From NCBI RefSeq assembly GCF_019075875.1, contig NZ_JAHOOZ010000001.1, forward strand, positions 2,232,001 to 2,296,000: a stretch of DNA of 64,000 nucleotides, in the 5' to 3' direction. Position 1 is the stretch's first letter. Every line of letters starts with the position of its first letter. Of this stretch, positions 19,038-27,581 are shown one piece after another. The translations under genes and the position numbers were made by a program. Source of the DNA: Novosphingobium sp. G106. GTDB lineage: Bacteria; Pseudomonadota; Alphaproteobacteria; Sphingomonadales; Sphingomonadaceae. Under the pieces are notes generated by a model. The model ran no database searches. It saw only the letters and a list, made by a program, of their open reading frames with translations, and was not told the origin of the DNA.

Positions 19038-19802
19038 ATGATGGGCAGGCTTTCGGGCAAAGTGGCGCTGGTGACGGGCGGCGCGCAGGGAATCGGCGCA
19101 GCGATCGCGCGCAAGTTTCGCGAGCACGACGCGGTGGTGGTGATCGGGGACATCCAGCGCGAGAAAGGCTCGGCTCTGGCCGAGAGCATCGGCGGGCATT
19201 TCGTGGAGCTGGATGTGACGCAGCCCGAGAGCTGGACCAATGCGATCGAAGGGATCGTCGCCGATCACGGCGGGATCGACGTGCTGGTCAACAATGCCGG
19301 CGACGGCACCGGCGGGCCGATCGAGAGCACGCCGGTCGAAGCGCACCAGAAGGTCGTCGACCTCAATCTCAACGGCGTCTGGCTGGGCATCCGCGCCGCC
19401 GTGCCGACGCTGGCGGCGCGCGGCGGCGGCTCGATCGTCAACATTTCCTCGATCGACGGGCTCGCCGGCGTCTCGCATCTCAGCAGCTATGTCGCTACCA
19501 AGTTCGCCGTGACCGGGATTACCAAGTCGCTGGCGCTCGAACTCGGCGACCGCGGCATTCGCGTGAACAGCGTCCATCCGGGCATGGTCGACTGCACGCA
19601 CGAGCGCGGCATGCACCCGATGGCCATGGCGCGGATCCAGAAGGCGGTCGAGCGCCAGCCGATCAAGCGCATGGCGAAGGTCGAGGAGATCGCCAACGCC
19701 GTGCTGTTCTTCGCCTCGGACGAGAGCTCGTATTGCACCGGATCGGAGCTGCTGGTCGACGGCGGCCACCTTGCGGGGCCTTACCGGGATGCGATGAGCT
19801 AG
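19038..19802 (+). CDS. SDR family oxidoreductase
   Basis: This 254-residue classical SDR has TGGAQGIG at about 14-21, an Asp after beta2 (IGDIQREKG), NNAGDGTGG, the catalytic Ser in NISSIDG and YVATK. The C-terminal SELLVDGGHL is also typical. It resembles 3-alpha/20-beta-hydroxysteroid or glucose 1-dehydrogenase-like members. The ATG follows GGGAGAGG. It is divergent from the luciferase-like operon and convergent with another SDR gene. Confidence 0.92.
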   Translation: MMGRLSGKVALVTGGAQGIGAAIARKFREHDAVVVIGDIQREKGSALAESIGGHFVELDVTQPESWTNAIEGIVADHGGIDVLVNNAGDGTGGPIESTPVEAHQKVVDLNLNGVWLGIRAAVPTLAARGGGSIVNISSIDGLAGVSHLSSYVATKFAVTGITKSLALELGDRGIRVNSVHPGMVDCTHERGMHPMAMARIQKAVERQPIKRMAKVEEIANAVLFFASDESSYCTGSELLVDGGHLAGPYRDAMS

Positions 19803-19827
19803 ATCCACCCCGGCACGCAGGACTGGG

Positions 19828-20661
19828 CTACCCCTTCGCCACACCCGATCCGACAGTTCCCGCCGTGCTCGATACAGTGTTCACACTGCTCTGCATGAGG
19901 AAGCGCGAGGTCCAGCCGCCGTCGACGCGCAGGTTGTCGCCGGTGATATAGCTGGCCATGTCCGAGACGAGGAAGACCAGCGCCTTGGCCAGTTCGTCCG
20001 GCTCCGCCGGGCGCTGCAGCGGCAGCATGTCCTTGAAGCGGTCCAGACCTTCCTGCGTCATCTGCAGCCGCGGCGTCGCGGCAGCCCCGGGCATCGCCGC
20101 ATTCACGCGGATGCCGTGCTGGCCCCATTCGTTGGCCATCGTCCGCACGAGGTTGATCATCCCCGCCTTGGCGGCGCCGTAGCTGCCGTGGTTCGGCGCG
20201 GCGGTGAGGCCGCTGACCGAACTGACGCAGGCAATCGCACCCGGCTTGCCGTTCCTGATCAGGGACCGCGCGACAGCGCGCGCAGGCAGGAAGAACGAGG
20301 TGAGGTTGAGGCGGTGCCCGTCCTCCCACTGTTCCAGCGTCATGTCGATCAGCTGGCTCCAGACGCCGAGTCCGATCACCGTGATCATCACGTCGACCGG
20401 GCCCAACGCCGCCTCCGCCGCCGCCAGCGCTTTCTCGACGCTCGGTTCATCGGTGACGTCGGCAGTGAGCGCAACGGCCTTGCCGCCATTCGCATTGATC
20501 TCGGCGGCGATCTTCTCGGCCCGCTCCGGCACGAGGTCCACGACGGCGACGTGCGCGCCTGCTTCGGCGAGGCGCAGCGACGAGCGTTCGCCCATTCCGA
20601 AGCCGCCGCCCCAGACGATCCCGACCTTGCCGGTCAGGCCCAGCATATCCGTAGAGCTCAT
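19828..20661 (-). CDS. SDR family oxidoreductase with altered cofactor motif
   Basis: This 277-residue SDR has its Rossmann loop reading VWGGGFGMG, with Trp in place of the usual Thr, though the glycine pattern is kept. DLVPERAE follows beta2, and the active-site residues Ser (CVSSVSG) and YGAAK are present, with DNLRVDGGW near the end. The usual NNAG motif is replaced by TVIGLG. The start at 20661 follows GGGAGAG. The final 25 residues extend beyond the common SDR end. It lies about 90 bases downstream of the PEP-mutase-family gene on the same strand. Confidence 0.88.
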   Translation of the reverse strand: MSSTDMLGLTGKVGIVWGGGFGMGERSSLRLAEAGAHVAVVDLVPERAEKIAAEINANGGKAVALTADVTDEPSVEKALAAAEAALGPVDVMITVIGLGVWSQLIDMTLEQWEDGHRLNLTSFFLPARAVARSLIRNGKPGAIACVSSVSGLTAAPNHGSYGAAKAGMINLVRTMANEWGQHGIRVNAAMPGAAATPRLQMTQEGLDRFKDMLPLQRPAEPDELAKALVFLVSDMASYITGDNLRVDGGWTSRFLMQSSVNTVSSTAGTVGSGVAKG

Positions 20662-20748
20662 AGATTCTCTCCCATTCTGACAAAGCTCCGCCTGCCCGAG
20701 CCGGTCATGCGGCTCGGGGGCTGACAATCGGCATTCATCGTAATCAGC

Positions 20749-21621
20749 TCAGGGCGCGTGGTTCGGGCGCGACTGGCGGCCCGTCTTCTCCGCCCATTCC
20801 TCGATCAGCCCGTCGTAGAGCGGGTGGTCGATCAGCTCGTACTTCTCGGGGAAGTTCCAGTTGCCCGACTTGACCTGACCCTCTTCCTTGAGCTCACGCA
20901 TCATCTTGAGGTGGTTCGCCGCAGCCGTCACCCAGCCGCCTGTCGCCATGTTGAAGGCCGTGCCGGGCACCGAGAAACCCATCGTCGAGACCTTGTTGCC
21001 GCCGAATTCCTTGACGAGGTCACCCACCCAGTCCGGCTTCGGCGGGTAGAACAGCATGTCGGCGCCCGCTTCGAGATAGGCGTGGCCGCGCTTGACCGCC
21101 TCGTCCCAGGAACCGGTGCCGCCGCCGCCCATCTCGCTCGCATAGAGCTCGTCGCAGCGGGCGATGATCACGAAGTCCTGTCCCGAATCCTTCTGCGCCC
21201 GGCGCGCGGCGTCGATGCGCGCCTGCTGGTCCGCGATCGACCAGAGGCCGTTGACGTGCTTCGAATGCTTGGGATTGCGCTCGTCCTCGACATGGAAGCC
21301 GGCGATGCCCTGCTGGATGTAGCGGCGGGTGAAATGATAGGCATCGGCCACGGTCTCGCCCAGCGTATCGGCGTCGGCTATCAGCGGGATCGACATGACG
21401 TTGGCGATGCGGCTGGCCTGCTCGATCTGCTCGACCTGGCTGTAGACGCCGTTGTCGGGCACCGCATAGTGGAAGGCGCTGCAGGCGTGGCCGCCGAGAT
21501 AGGCCGCGGGGAAGCCGACATATTCGACGATGCGCCCGGTGATCGCGGAATAGGTGTCACCGCAGACGAAATGCTCGCCCTTGTCGATGAGCGCGCGCAG
21601 TTTGGCTCCTGGGCTCGGCAT
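20749..21621 (-). CDS. Isocitrate lyase / PEP mutase family protein
   Basis: This 290-residue TIM-barrel lyase is related to methylisocitrate lyase, oxaloacetate decarboxylase and carboxyphosphonoenolpyruvate mutase. Metal-binding DADTLGE, FHVEDE and VIIARCDE match the family, while the KKCGH-type loop of true isocitrate lyases is absent. It would cleave or decarboxylate a C-C bond of a 2-hydroxy or 2-oxo acid. The start at 21621 follows GGGAGAG; upstream frame is not coding. Its neighbours (SDR and Gfo/Idh oxidoreductases) suggest a degradative route. Confidence 0.9.
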   Translation of the reverse strand: MPSPGAKLRALIDKGEHFVCGDTYSAITGRIVEYVGFPAAYLGGHACSAFHYAVPDNGVYSQVEQIEQASRIANVMSIPLIADADTLGETVADAYHFTRRYIQQGIAGFHVEDERNPKHSKHVNGLWSIADQQARIDAARRAQKDSGQDFVIIARCDELYASEMGGGGTGSWDEAVKRGHAYLEAGADMLFYPPKPDWVGDLVKEFGGNKVSTMGFSVPGTAFNMATGGWVTAAANHLKMMRELKEEGQVKSGNWNFPEKYELIDHPLYDGLIEEWAEKTGRQSRPNHAP

Positions 21622-21732
21622 GGTCTCTCCCTTAACGGATTGCAGTCGGTAGCAAGTGCCGACTATCTTCTTCGGCAGATTTGCATGGCCGAAACGGCAA
21701 GGCAAGAACCCGAATCCGGGTGCAGCCAAATG

Positions 21733-21742
21733 CGTATATACG
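21733..21742. promoter_or_regulatory. Short palindrome upstream of the Gfo/Idh gene
   Basis: CGTATATACG is a perfect 10-base palindrome ending 10 bases before the ATG, with the last bases running into the ribosome binding site. Its TATATA core resembles that of the 16-base palindrome at 18913, so the two could be sites for related regulators; this is only a suggestion. Confidence 0.3.
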
Positions 21743-21752
21743 GGAGAGCACA

Positions 21753-22838
21753 ATGACGGAGACACGCCCCAAGGCCCTCGTGGTCGGAACCGGCTTCGGC
21801 TGCCGTATTCAATTACCGGCGCTGCTCGGTGCGGGGTTCGACGTGGTCGGCCTGGTCGGGCAGGACGCCGCGCGCACGGCCGAGCGGGCGCAGGCCAACG
21901 GCGTTGCGGAGAGCTTCACCGATCTCGGGCAAGCGATCGCCGCGACCGGGGCCGAGGTCGTCGCCATCTCCTCGCCGCCGCACGCCCATGCCGAGCTGTC
22001 GATCACGGCTTTCGAGCATGGCTGCCACGTGCTCTGCGAAAAGCCCTTCGCCGCCGACATGGCCGAGGCACGGGCGATGCTCGCCGCCGCCGAGAAGGCC
22101 GGCAAGGTCCACATGATGGGCCACGAGTTCCGCTTCGAACCATCGCGCGCGGCGATGGCCAACGCGATCGCGGCCGGCATGATCGGCGAGCCGCGACTGG
22201 CCAATATCTCCATGCTGCTGCCGCAGCTCACAACGCAGCAGGACGACATGCCGGACTGGTGGTTTGACACTGGCGCGGGCGGCGGCTGGCTCGGCGCACT
22301 GGGTTCGCACGTTGTTGACCAGCTGCGCACCTGGCTGGGCGAGTTCGCCGGGGTCAGCGCCTCGCTCAGCAGCGTCAGCGCGACGCGCGGGCCGGCGGAC
22401 GATAGCTTCTCGATCCGCTTCGCCATGAAGAGCGGCCTCGAAGGCGTGATCCAGAGCAGCGCCGGCGCCTGGGGCCCGCCGCTCGACGTCGCGCGCGTCT
22501 GCGGCAGCGAGGGCACGCTATGGACCGAACGCGGCGAAGTGCGCTTCTCCGGCCGCAGCGGTGACCGCACGCTGCCGATCACGCCCGAATTCGCCCTGCC
22601 CCCGGCTCCGCCACTGACCGGCGATCCGCGGCATGAGACCGCGCGCTGGAAGAGCCTGGTGCAGGTCGAGCTCCCCGCCTACACTGTGCTCTGCCGCTCG
22701 CTGAAAGCGGCCATTGAGGGCCGGCCGGCGGAAAGCCCCGTCCAGCCCGCAACTTTCGCCGACGGCGTCGCCTGCATGCAGGTGATGGACGCGATCCGTG
22801 CCTCGGCAAGCGAGGGCGGAAAGCTGGTCTCGGTCTAG
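21753..22838 (+). CDS. Gfo/Idh/MocA family oxidoreductase
   Basis: This 361-residue NAD(P)-dependent dehydrogenase has an N-terminal Rossmann domain with GTGFGCR at about 11-17 and the conserved CEKPFAADM segment with the catalytic Lys. The C-terminal alpha/beta domain contains the substrate-site segment GGGWLGALGSHVVDQL with its His. It probably oxidises a sugar, cyclitol or xenobiotic cyclic alcohol. ATG 21753 follows GGGAGAG; an upstream ATG at 21681 is not preferred. The stop shares CTAG with the convergent gph gene. Confidence 0.93.
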   Translation: MTETRPKALVVGTGFGCRIQLPALLGAGFDVVGLVGQDAARTAERAQANGVAESFTDLGQAIAATGAEVVAISSPPHAHAELSITAFEHGCHVLCEKPFAADMAEARAMLAAAEKAGKVHMMGHEFRFEPSRAAMANAIAAGMIGEPRLANISMLLPQLTTQQDDMPDWWFDTGAGGGWLGALGSHVVDQLRTWLGEFAGVSASLSSVSATRGPADDSFSIRFAMKSGLEGVIQSSAGAWGPPLDVARVCGSEGTLWTERGEVRFSGRSGDRTLPITPEFALPPAPPLTGDPRHETARWKSLVQVELPAYTVLCRSLKAAIEGRPAESPVQPATFADGVACMQVMDAIRASASEGGKLVSV

Positions 22839-23504
22839 AGCGCTTCCAGCGCCGGGATCAGTTCGTCGAAGTGGTCGATCATGACCGAAGCGCCAAGCTG
22901 GTTCATCGGCAGGTCGTTGAAGCCGAAGCTCACCGCGACGCACGGCAATCCCGCCGCGCGCGCCGCGCCGGTATCGAAGCTGGTGTCGCCGACGAAGGCC
23001 CCCTTCCCGCCGCCAGCACGCCGGACCATTTCCTCGACCATGTCGGGCTTCGGCTTGCGCCGCTCGACCCCCAGCGTGTCGCCGCCGATGATCGTGAAGA
23101 ACCGGTCGGCCATAGCCAGTTCCTCGAACAGCTTCACCGCCAGGCCTTCAAGCTTGTTGGTGACGACGGCGAGCTTCACGCCCCGCGCCGCCAGCCCGTC
23201 GAGCATCGCCACCGTGCCCGGATAGGGCCGGGTGTGGACCGAGATGTTCGCCTCGTAGAAGTCCAGTAAGGCCTCATAGAGCCGGGGGGAACTCTTCCTC
23301 CGGAATGCCGCCCGTCACCGTCAGTGCGCGTTCGAGCATCAGCTTGGCCCCGCCGCCGACCAGCTTGCGCACCTCACCCGCCGGCACCGGCACGCGCCCG
23401 ATCAGCGCCAGCGCGTGGTTGACCGCAGCGGCCAGGTCTTCGTGCGTATCGAGCAGGGTGCCGTCGAGATCGAAGCCGACGATATCGAAAGGAAATGAGG
23501 TCAT
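22835..23504 (-). pseudogene. gph: Phosphoglycolate phosphatase (HAD), one frameshift
   Basis: This HAD-superfamily phosphatase of about 222 residues would remove 2-phosphoglycolate. Motif I (FDLDGTLLDT), motif II (VVTNKLEG), the Lys (RRKPKP) and motif IV (VGDTSFD) are all present, but the frame changes at a run of six C on the minus strand at about 23284-23289. Removing one C rejoins PEEEF to PRLYEALLDFYEANIS without a gap. The reading start ATG 23504 lies 62 bases from the divergent glmU start. Either a recent inactivation or a one-base sequence error. Confidence 0.85.
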
Positions 23505-23566
23505 GGGCGCGGCCGATGCCCGGGCCGTATGGAAACCGCAAGAAATTGCTGGCATTGCTGGCGATC

Positions 23567-24934
23567 ATGTCTGCATCCGATACCCCGCTCGCCCTGATCG
23601 TCCTTGCCGCCGGCAAGGGCACCCGCATGAAAAGCGACCTGCACAAGGTGCTCCATCCGATCGCCGGTCGGCCGATGCTCGAGCACCTGCTCGCCAGCGC
23701 CGGCGAACTGGGCGCCGAACGCCGCATCGTCGTCGCCGGCCACGGCCGCGAGCAGCTCGAGAAAGCGCTCGGAGACCGGGCGACGATTGCGGTGCAGGAG
23801 CCGCAGCTCGGCACCGCCCACGCCGTGCTCCAGGCACGCGAAGCGCTCGCCGGCTTCGACGGAGACGTGCTCATCCTCTACGCCGACGTGCCTTTCGTCC
23901 GAGCGGAGACGATGCGCGCGATGCTCGATCGGCTCCACGCGCCCGACTCACCCGTGGTAGTGGTCCTGGGCTTCGAGCCCGAGGACGCGCTGCAATACGG
24001 CCGCGTCATTGCCACCGACGGCTCGATCGTAAAAATGGTCGAGTTCAAGGACGCCAATCCCGCCGAGCGCGCCTGCACGCTGTGCAATTCAGGTCTGATG
24101 GCCGCGCGCTCCGACGCACTGTTCGCGCTGCTCGACCGCGTCGGCAACGACAATGCCCAAGGCGAGTACTACCTGCCCGACATCGTCAACATCGCGGTGC
24201 ATGACGGCCGCGCCTGCGCCGTGGTGACCACCGACGATCCCGACGAAGTCGCAGGCATCAACAGCCGCGTCGAGCTCGCCCAAGCCGAAGCGCGCTGGCA
24301 GGACCGGCGGCGCCGGCAGGCGATGGACGACGGCGCCACGCTTATCGCGCCCGAGACGGTCTGGTTCGCCTGGGACACCCAGCTCGGCCGCGACGTGGTG
24401 GTGGAACCCAACGTCTTCTTCGGCCCCGGCGTCTCGATAGCCGACAAGGTGACGATCCACGCCTTCTGCCATATCGAGGGCGCCAGCCTTGCCAGCGGCG
24501 TCGAAGTTGGCCCCTATGCCCGCCTGCGCCCCGGCGCCGTGCTTCAGGAAAAGTCCAAGATCGGCAACTTTGTCGAGATGAAAAAGGCCGTGCTCGGCCC
24601 CGGCGCCAAGGCCAACCACCTGACCTACCTCGGCGATGCCGAAGTGGGCGCCAATGCCAACATCGGCGCGGGCACGATCACCTGCAACTACGACGGCTAT
24701 TTCAAGCACAAGACCGTGATCGGCGAGCGCGCCTTCATCGGTTCCAACTCCGCGCTGATTGCCCCGGTGAAGATCGGCGCCGACGCCATCGTCGCCGCGG
24801 GCAGCGCGGTCAGCCGCGATGTCGCCGACGGCGAACTCCGCCTCGTGCGCGCCGAACAGCTGATCAAGCCCGGCTGGGCCGACCGCTTCCACGACGCGAT
24901 GAAGAAGAAGAAGGCGGAAGCGAAGAAGGGTTAG
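23567..24934 (+). CDS. glmU: Bifunctional GlmU: GlcN-1-P acetyltransferase / GlcNAc-1-P uridylyltransferase
   Basis: This 455-residue cytoplasmic enzyme makes UDP-N-acetylglucosamine for peptidoglycan and lipid A. The N-terminal pyrophosphorylase domain has LAAGKGTRMKS at about 13-23, GTAHAV and YADVPF. The C-terminal left-handed beta-helix acetyltransferase domain has hexapeptide repeats and NFVEMKKAVLG, NHLTYLGDAEVG and ITCNYDGYFKHKT. ATG 23567 gives the standard start; frame upstream overlaps the gph start. It is separated from glmS by a toxin-antitoxin pair. Length normal. Confidence 0.97.
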   Translation: MSASDTPLALIVLAAGKGTRMKSDLHKVLHPIAGRPMLEHLLASAGELGAERRIVVAGHGREQLEKALGDRATIAVQEPQLGTAHAVLQAREALAGFDGDVLILYADVPFVRAETMRAMLDRLHAPDSPVVVVLGFEPEDALQYGRVIATDGSIVKMVEFKDANPAERACTLCNSGLMAARSDALFALLDRVGNDNAQGEYYLPDIVNIAVHDGRACAVVTTDDPDEVAGINSRVELAQAEARWQDRRRRQAMDDGATLIAPETVWFAWDTQLGRDVVVEPNVFFGPGVSIADKVTIHAFCHIEGASLASGVEVGPYARLRPGAVLQEKSKIGNFVEMKKAVLGPGAKANHLTYLGDAEVGANANIGAGTITCNYDGYFKHKTVIGERAFIGSNSALIAPVKIGADAIVAAGSAVSRDVADGELRLVRAEQLIKPGWADRFHDAMKKKKAEAKKG

Positions 24935-24962
24935 ATTGCCGAATTGTAAGAAGCCGGCAATC
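24934..24962 (+). terminator. Hairpin at the end of glmU
   Basis: GATTGCCG at 24934-24941 pairs with CGGCAATC at 24955-24962, beginning at the last base of the glmU stop codon. There is no strong T run after it, so it is a weak terminator candidate that would separate glmU from the toxin-antitoxin unit. Confidence 0.4.
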
Positions 24963-24966
24963 GTAT

Positions 24967-24987
24967 TGATATCATGATATGATATCA
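24967..24987. promoter_or_regulatory. Double-palindrome operator of the toxin-antitoxin module
   Basis: TGATATCA occurs at 24967-24974 and again at 24980-24987. Each copy is a perfect 8-base palindrome, and the two are 13 bases apart, about 1.2 helical turns. Two adjacent symmetric sites upstream of a ribbon-helix-helix gene are what cooperative dimers of such antitoxins normally bind, so autoregulation is expected. Confidence 0.65.
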
Positions 24988-25012
24988 GTATATCGTCACG
25001 ATTACCGACGTG

Positions 25013-25276
25013 ATGAATCGGACGACAGCCATGCGCATCCTGACCGACATTCCTGACGAAGATATCGAGAAGCTCGATGCCCTGGCCGCTAGGGAAAAGC
25101 GCTCGCGCGCCGCGACCATACGCGAGGCTGTGAAGCTTTATCTGGTGCAGAATTCGGACAACAATGACTGGATCGAACGTTGGGCCGGGCTGTGGGCAGA
25201 TCGCGACGACATTCCCGATGGCGTCGAGTATCAACAGGCGATGCGCGAAGATCGCCGGCCCTACGAAGACATCTGA
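25013..25276 (+). CDS. Ribbon-helix-helix (CopG/VapB-type) antitoxin
   Basis: This is an 87-residue antitoxin. The N-terminal part (MRILTDIPDEDIEKLDALAAREKRSRAATIREAVKLYL region) has the pattern of a ribbon-helix-helix DNA-binding domain, a beta strand followed by two helices with SRAATIREA at the second helix. The acidic C-terminal part (DDIPDGVEYQQAMREDRRPYEDI region) would wrap and inhibit the PIN toxin. ATG 25013 is used; ATG 25031 is a possible shorter start. It is 3 bases from the toxin gene, and a double palindrome sits upstream. Confidence 0.85.
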   Translation: MNRTTAMRILTDIPDEDIEKLDALAAREKRSRAATIREAVKLYLVQNSDNNDWIERWAGLWADRDDIPDGVEYQQAMREDRRPYEDI

Positions 25277-25279
25277 GCC

Positions 25280-25645
25280 GTGGCCGATCCCTTCTTCGAC
25301 ACGAATATCGTGATCGACTGGCTCAAGCGGAAACCGCAGGCGATGGCCGAACTGGCTCGTTACAAGCGCCACAAGATGAGCCGCATCGTCTGGACGGAAG
25401 TGCTGGCCGGTGAAACCCTCGGCGCGCGCGATACGGTTCGCCAGGCACTTGGTAATTTCGAGATCGTCGAACTCGACGCCCGCATCGCCGAAGCAGCAGC
25501 CGACATCCGCTATCGCTCTCGCATGAAGCTGATGGACGCTTATATCCTCGCCACTGCGCAAGTGAGCGGGGCGATCCTGATTACACGAAATACCAAGGAT
25601 TTTCCGGCAGCCATGCCGGGCGTCCGGGTTCCCTACACCCTCTAG
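25280..25645 (+). CDS. vapC: PIN-domain ribonuclease toxin (VapC family)
   Basis: This 121-residue PIN nuclease is expected to cleave tRNA or rRNA when its antitoxin is lost. Conserved acidic residues are visible: Asp7 in FFDTN, Glu40 in WTEVLAGE, Asp86 in KLMDAYILATA and Asp107 in TRNTKDF, a full metal-binding set. It starts with GTG at 25280, 3 bases after the antitoxin stop, so translation is coupled. The pair is wedged between glmU and glmS, with only 16 bases to glmS, so readthrough into glmS is possible. Confidence 0.88.
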   Translation: MADPFFDTNIVIDWLKRKPQAMAELARYKRHKMSRIVWTEVLAGETLGARDTVRQALGNFEIVELDARIAEAAADIRYRSRMKLMDAYILATAQVSGAILITRNTKDFPAAMPGVRVPYTL

Positions 25646-25661
25646 AAAGTGGTCTGCCAGC

Positions 25662-27485
25662 ATGTGTGGAATTATCGGCATCGTCGGCAAGGAAGAAGTC
25701 GCGGACCGGCTGGTCGACGGCCTGCGTCGGATGGAATACCGCGGCTATGACAGCGCCGGCGTCTGCACGGCCTTCGGCGGCGAGCTCGTCCGCCGCCGGG
25801 CGCAGGGCAAGTTGGTCAACCTCGTCCGCGAGCTGGCGCGCGCTCCGGCACCGGGGACGGTCGGCATCGCCCACACCCGCTGGGCGACGCACGGTGCTCC
25901 GACCGCGAGCAACGCCCACCCGCACGCCACGGCCGAGCTGGCGCTGGTGCACAACGGCATCATCGAGAACTTCCGCCAGCTCAAGGAAGCGCTCACCGCG
26001 CGCGGCCGCACGTTTGAGAGCGATACGGACAGCGAAGTCGTCGCCCACCTGATCTCCGAACAGGTCGAGGCCGGCGCTTCGCCCGAGGACGCAGTCAAGG
26101 CCGCCCTGCCCCAGCTGCGCGGCGCTTTCGCGCTTGCCATCGTCTTCCGCAGCCATCCCGACATGCTGATCGGCGCCCGCCTCGGCTCGCCGCTGGTCGT
26201 CGGCTATGGCGACGGCGAGACCTATCTCGGCTCCGACGCGCTGGCGCTCGCCCCGCTGACTCAGAAGATTTCCTACCTCGACGAGGGCGATTGGGTCGTC
26301 ATCACCCGCGAGGGCGCCCAGATCCGCGACATCGACGGCAACCCGGTGAAGCACGAGATCACGACCTCGGGCGCTTCGGCGGTGCAAATCGAGAAGGGCA
26401 ACTATCGCCACTTCATGCAGAAGGAGATCTTCGAGCAGCCCACCGTAGTCGCCCAGACCTTGCGCAGCTACATCCGCCAGGTCGACCAGAGCGTCGCGCT
26501 GCCGCAGATGGATTTCGACCTGTCGAAGATCAGCCGCGTCACCATCGTCGCCTGCGGCACCTCCTACTACGCCGGCCTCGTCGCCAAGTACTGGTTCGAG
26601 CAGTTCGCGCGCCTGCCCGTCGACATCGATGTCGCCAGCGAGTTCCGCTATCGCGACCCCGTTCTGGAGCCGGGCGGCCTTGCGCTGTTCATCTCGCAAT
26701 CGGGTGAGACCGCCGACACGCTCGCGGCGCTGCGCCACTGCAAGGCGGCCGGCCAGACCATCGCGGTCGTCGTCAACGTACCCACCAGCTCGATGGCGCG
26801 CGAGGCGGACCTGCTGCTGCCGACCCATGCCGGGCCCGAGATCGGCGTCGCCTCGACCAAGGCCTTCACCTGCCAGCTCGCCGTGCTCGCCGCCCTTGCC
26901 GCACACCTCGCCGTCAAGCGTGGCCGGATGGACCGCGCCGAGGAATGCGACGTGGTCGAGCAACTGCTCGAAACGCCGTCCAGTCTCAACGCCGCGCTCT
27001 CACACGACGACGAGATCGCCGCCATGGCGCACCTGATCGCCCCGGCGCGCGACGTGCTCTACCTGGGCCGCGGCCCCGACTATCCGCTGGCGCTCGAAGG
27101 CGCACTGAAGCTCAAGGAAATCAGCTACATCCATGCCGAGGGCTATGCTTCGGGCGAGATGAAGCACGGGCCGATCGCGCTGATCGACGAGGCCGTTCCG
27201 GTCATCGTCCTCGCCCCCTCGGGCCCGCTGTTCGAGAAGACCGTCAGCAACATGCAGGAAGTCCGCGCACGCGGCGGCAAGATCGTGCTGATCTCCGACG
27301 CAGAGGGCCTGGCCGAAGCCGGTGAAGGCTGTCTCGCCACGATCGAGATGCCCAAGGTACACCCACTGATCGCGCCGCTGGTCTATGCCGTCCCTGTCCA
27401 GTTGCTCGCCTATCACGTCGCCTGCGTCAAAGGCACCGACGTCGACCAGCCGCGCAATCTGGCGAAGAGCGTAACGGTGGAATAG
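25662..27485 (+). CDS. glmS: Glutamine--fructose-6-phosphate aminotransferase (isomerizing)
   Basis: This 607-residue cytoplasmic enzyme makes glucosamine-6-phosphate from fructose-6-phosphate and glutamine, the first step to UDP-GlcNAc. The N-terminal Ntn glutaminase domain has Cys2 (MCGIIGIVG) as nucleophile and HTRWATHG. Two SIS sugar-isomerase domains follow (CGTSYYAG, SQSGETADTL, LGRGPDYPLALEGALKLKEISYIHAEGYASGEMKHGPI region), and the end KSVTVE is typical. Length and motifs are normal. No glmS ribozyme is expected or seen in the 16-base gap after vapC. Confidence 0.97.
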   Translation: MCGIIGIVGKEEVADRLVDGLRRMEYRGYDSAGVCTAFGGELVRRRAQGKLVNLVRELARAPAPGTVGIAHTRWATHGAPTASNAHPHATAELALVHNGIIENFRQLKEALTARGRTFESDTDSEVVAHLISEQVEAGASPEDAVKAALPQLRGAFALAIVFRSHPDMLIGARLGSPLVVGYGDGETYLGSDALALAPLTQKISYLDEGDWVVITREGAQIRDIDGNPVKHEITTSGASAVQIEKGNYRHFMQKEIFEQPTVVAQTLRSYIRQVDQSVALPQMDFDLSKISRVTIVACGTSYYAGLVAKYWFEQFARLPVDIDVASEFRYRDPVLEPGGLALFISQSGETADTLAALRHCKAAGQTIAVVVNVPTSSMAREADLLLPTHAGPEIGVASTKAFTCQLAVLAALAAHLAVKRGRMDRAEECDVVEQLLETPSSLNAALSHDDEIAAMAHLIAPARDVLYLGRGPDYPLALEGALKLKEISYIHAEGYASGEMKHGPIALIDEAVPVIVLAPSGPLFEKTVSNMQEVRARGGKIVLISDAEGLAEAGEGCLATIEMPKVHPLIAPLVYAVPVQLLAYHVACVKGTDVDQPRNLAKSVTVE

Positions 27486-27524
27486 CGGCGGAGGAGTTCG
27501 TCGCATGTTTGTGGAGTTAAAATA

Positions 27525-27581
27525 AAGTCCGCTCAAAAAAACAAACTCGACTCAAAAAAACAATGTCCACTCAAAATGACG
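27525..27581. repeat. Three tandem 19-bp repeats
   Basis: The unit centred on CTCAAAAAAACA recurs at 27532, 27551 and (shortened, CTCAAAA) 27570, exactly 19 bases apart, with similar GTCC/GTCC-like bases before it. Tandem terminal repeats of this kind occur at ends of some insertion sequences (for example the IS21 group) and in iteron-like binding arrays. No transposase is adjacent, so a solitary element end is one reading. The rest of 27582-27865 shows nothing recognisable. Confidence 0.5.

Noticed and set aside
27486-27524. glmS-type ribozyme or riboswitch around glmS
   Set aside because: Only 16 bases separate vapC and glmS, and no such ribozyme is expected in this group; no matching structure was seen.
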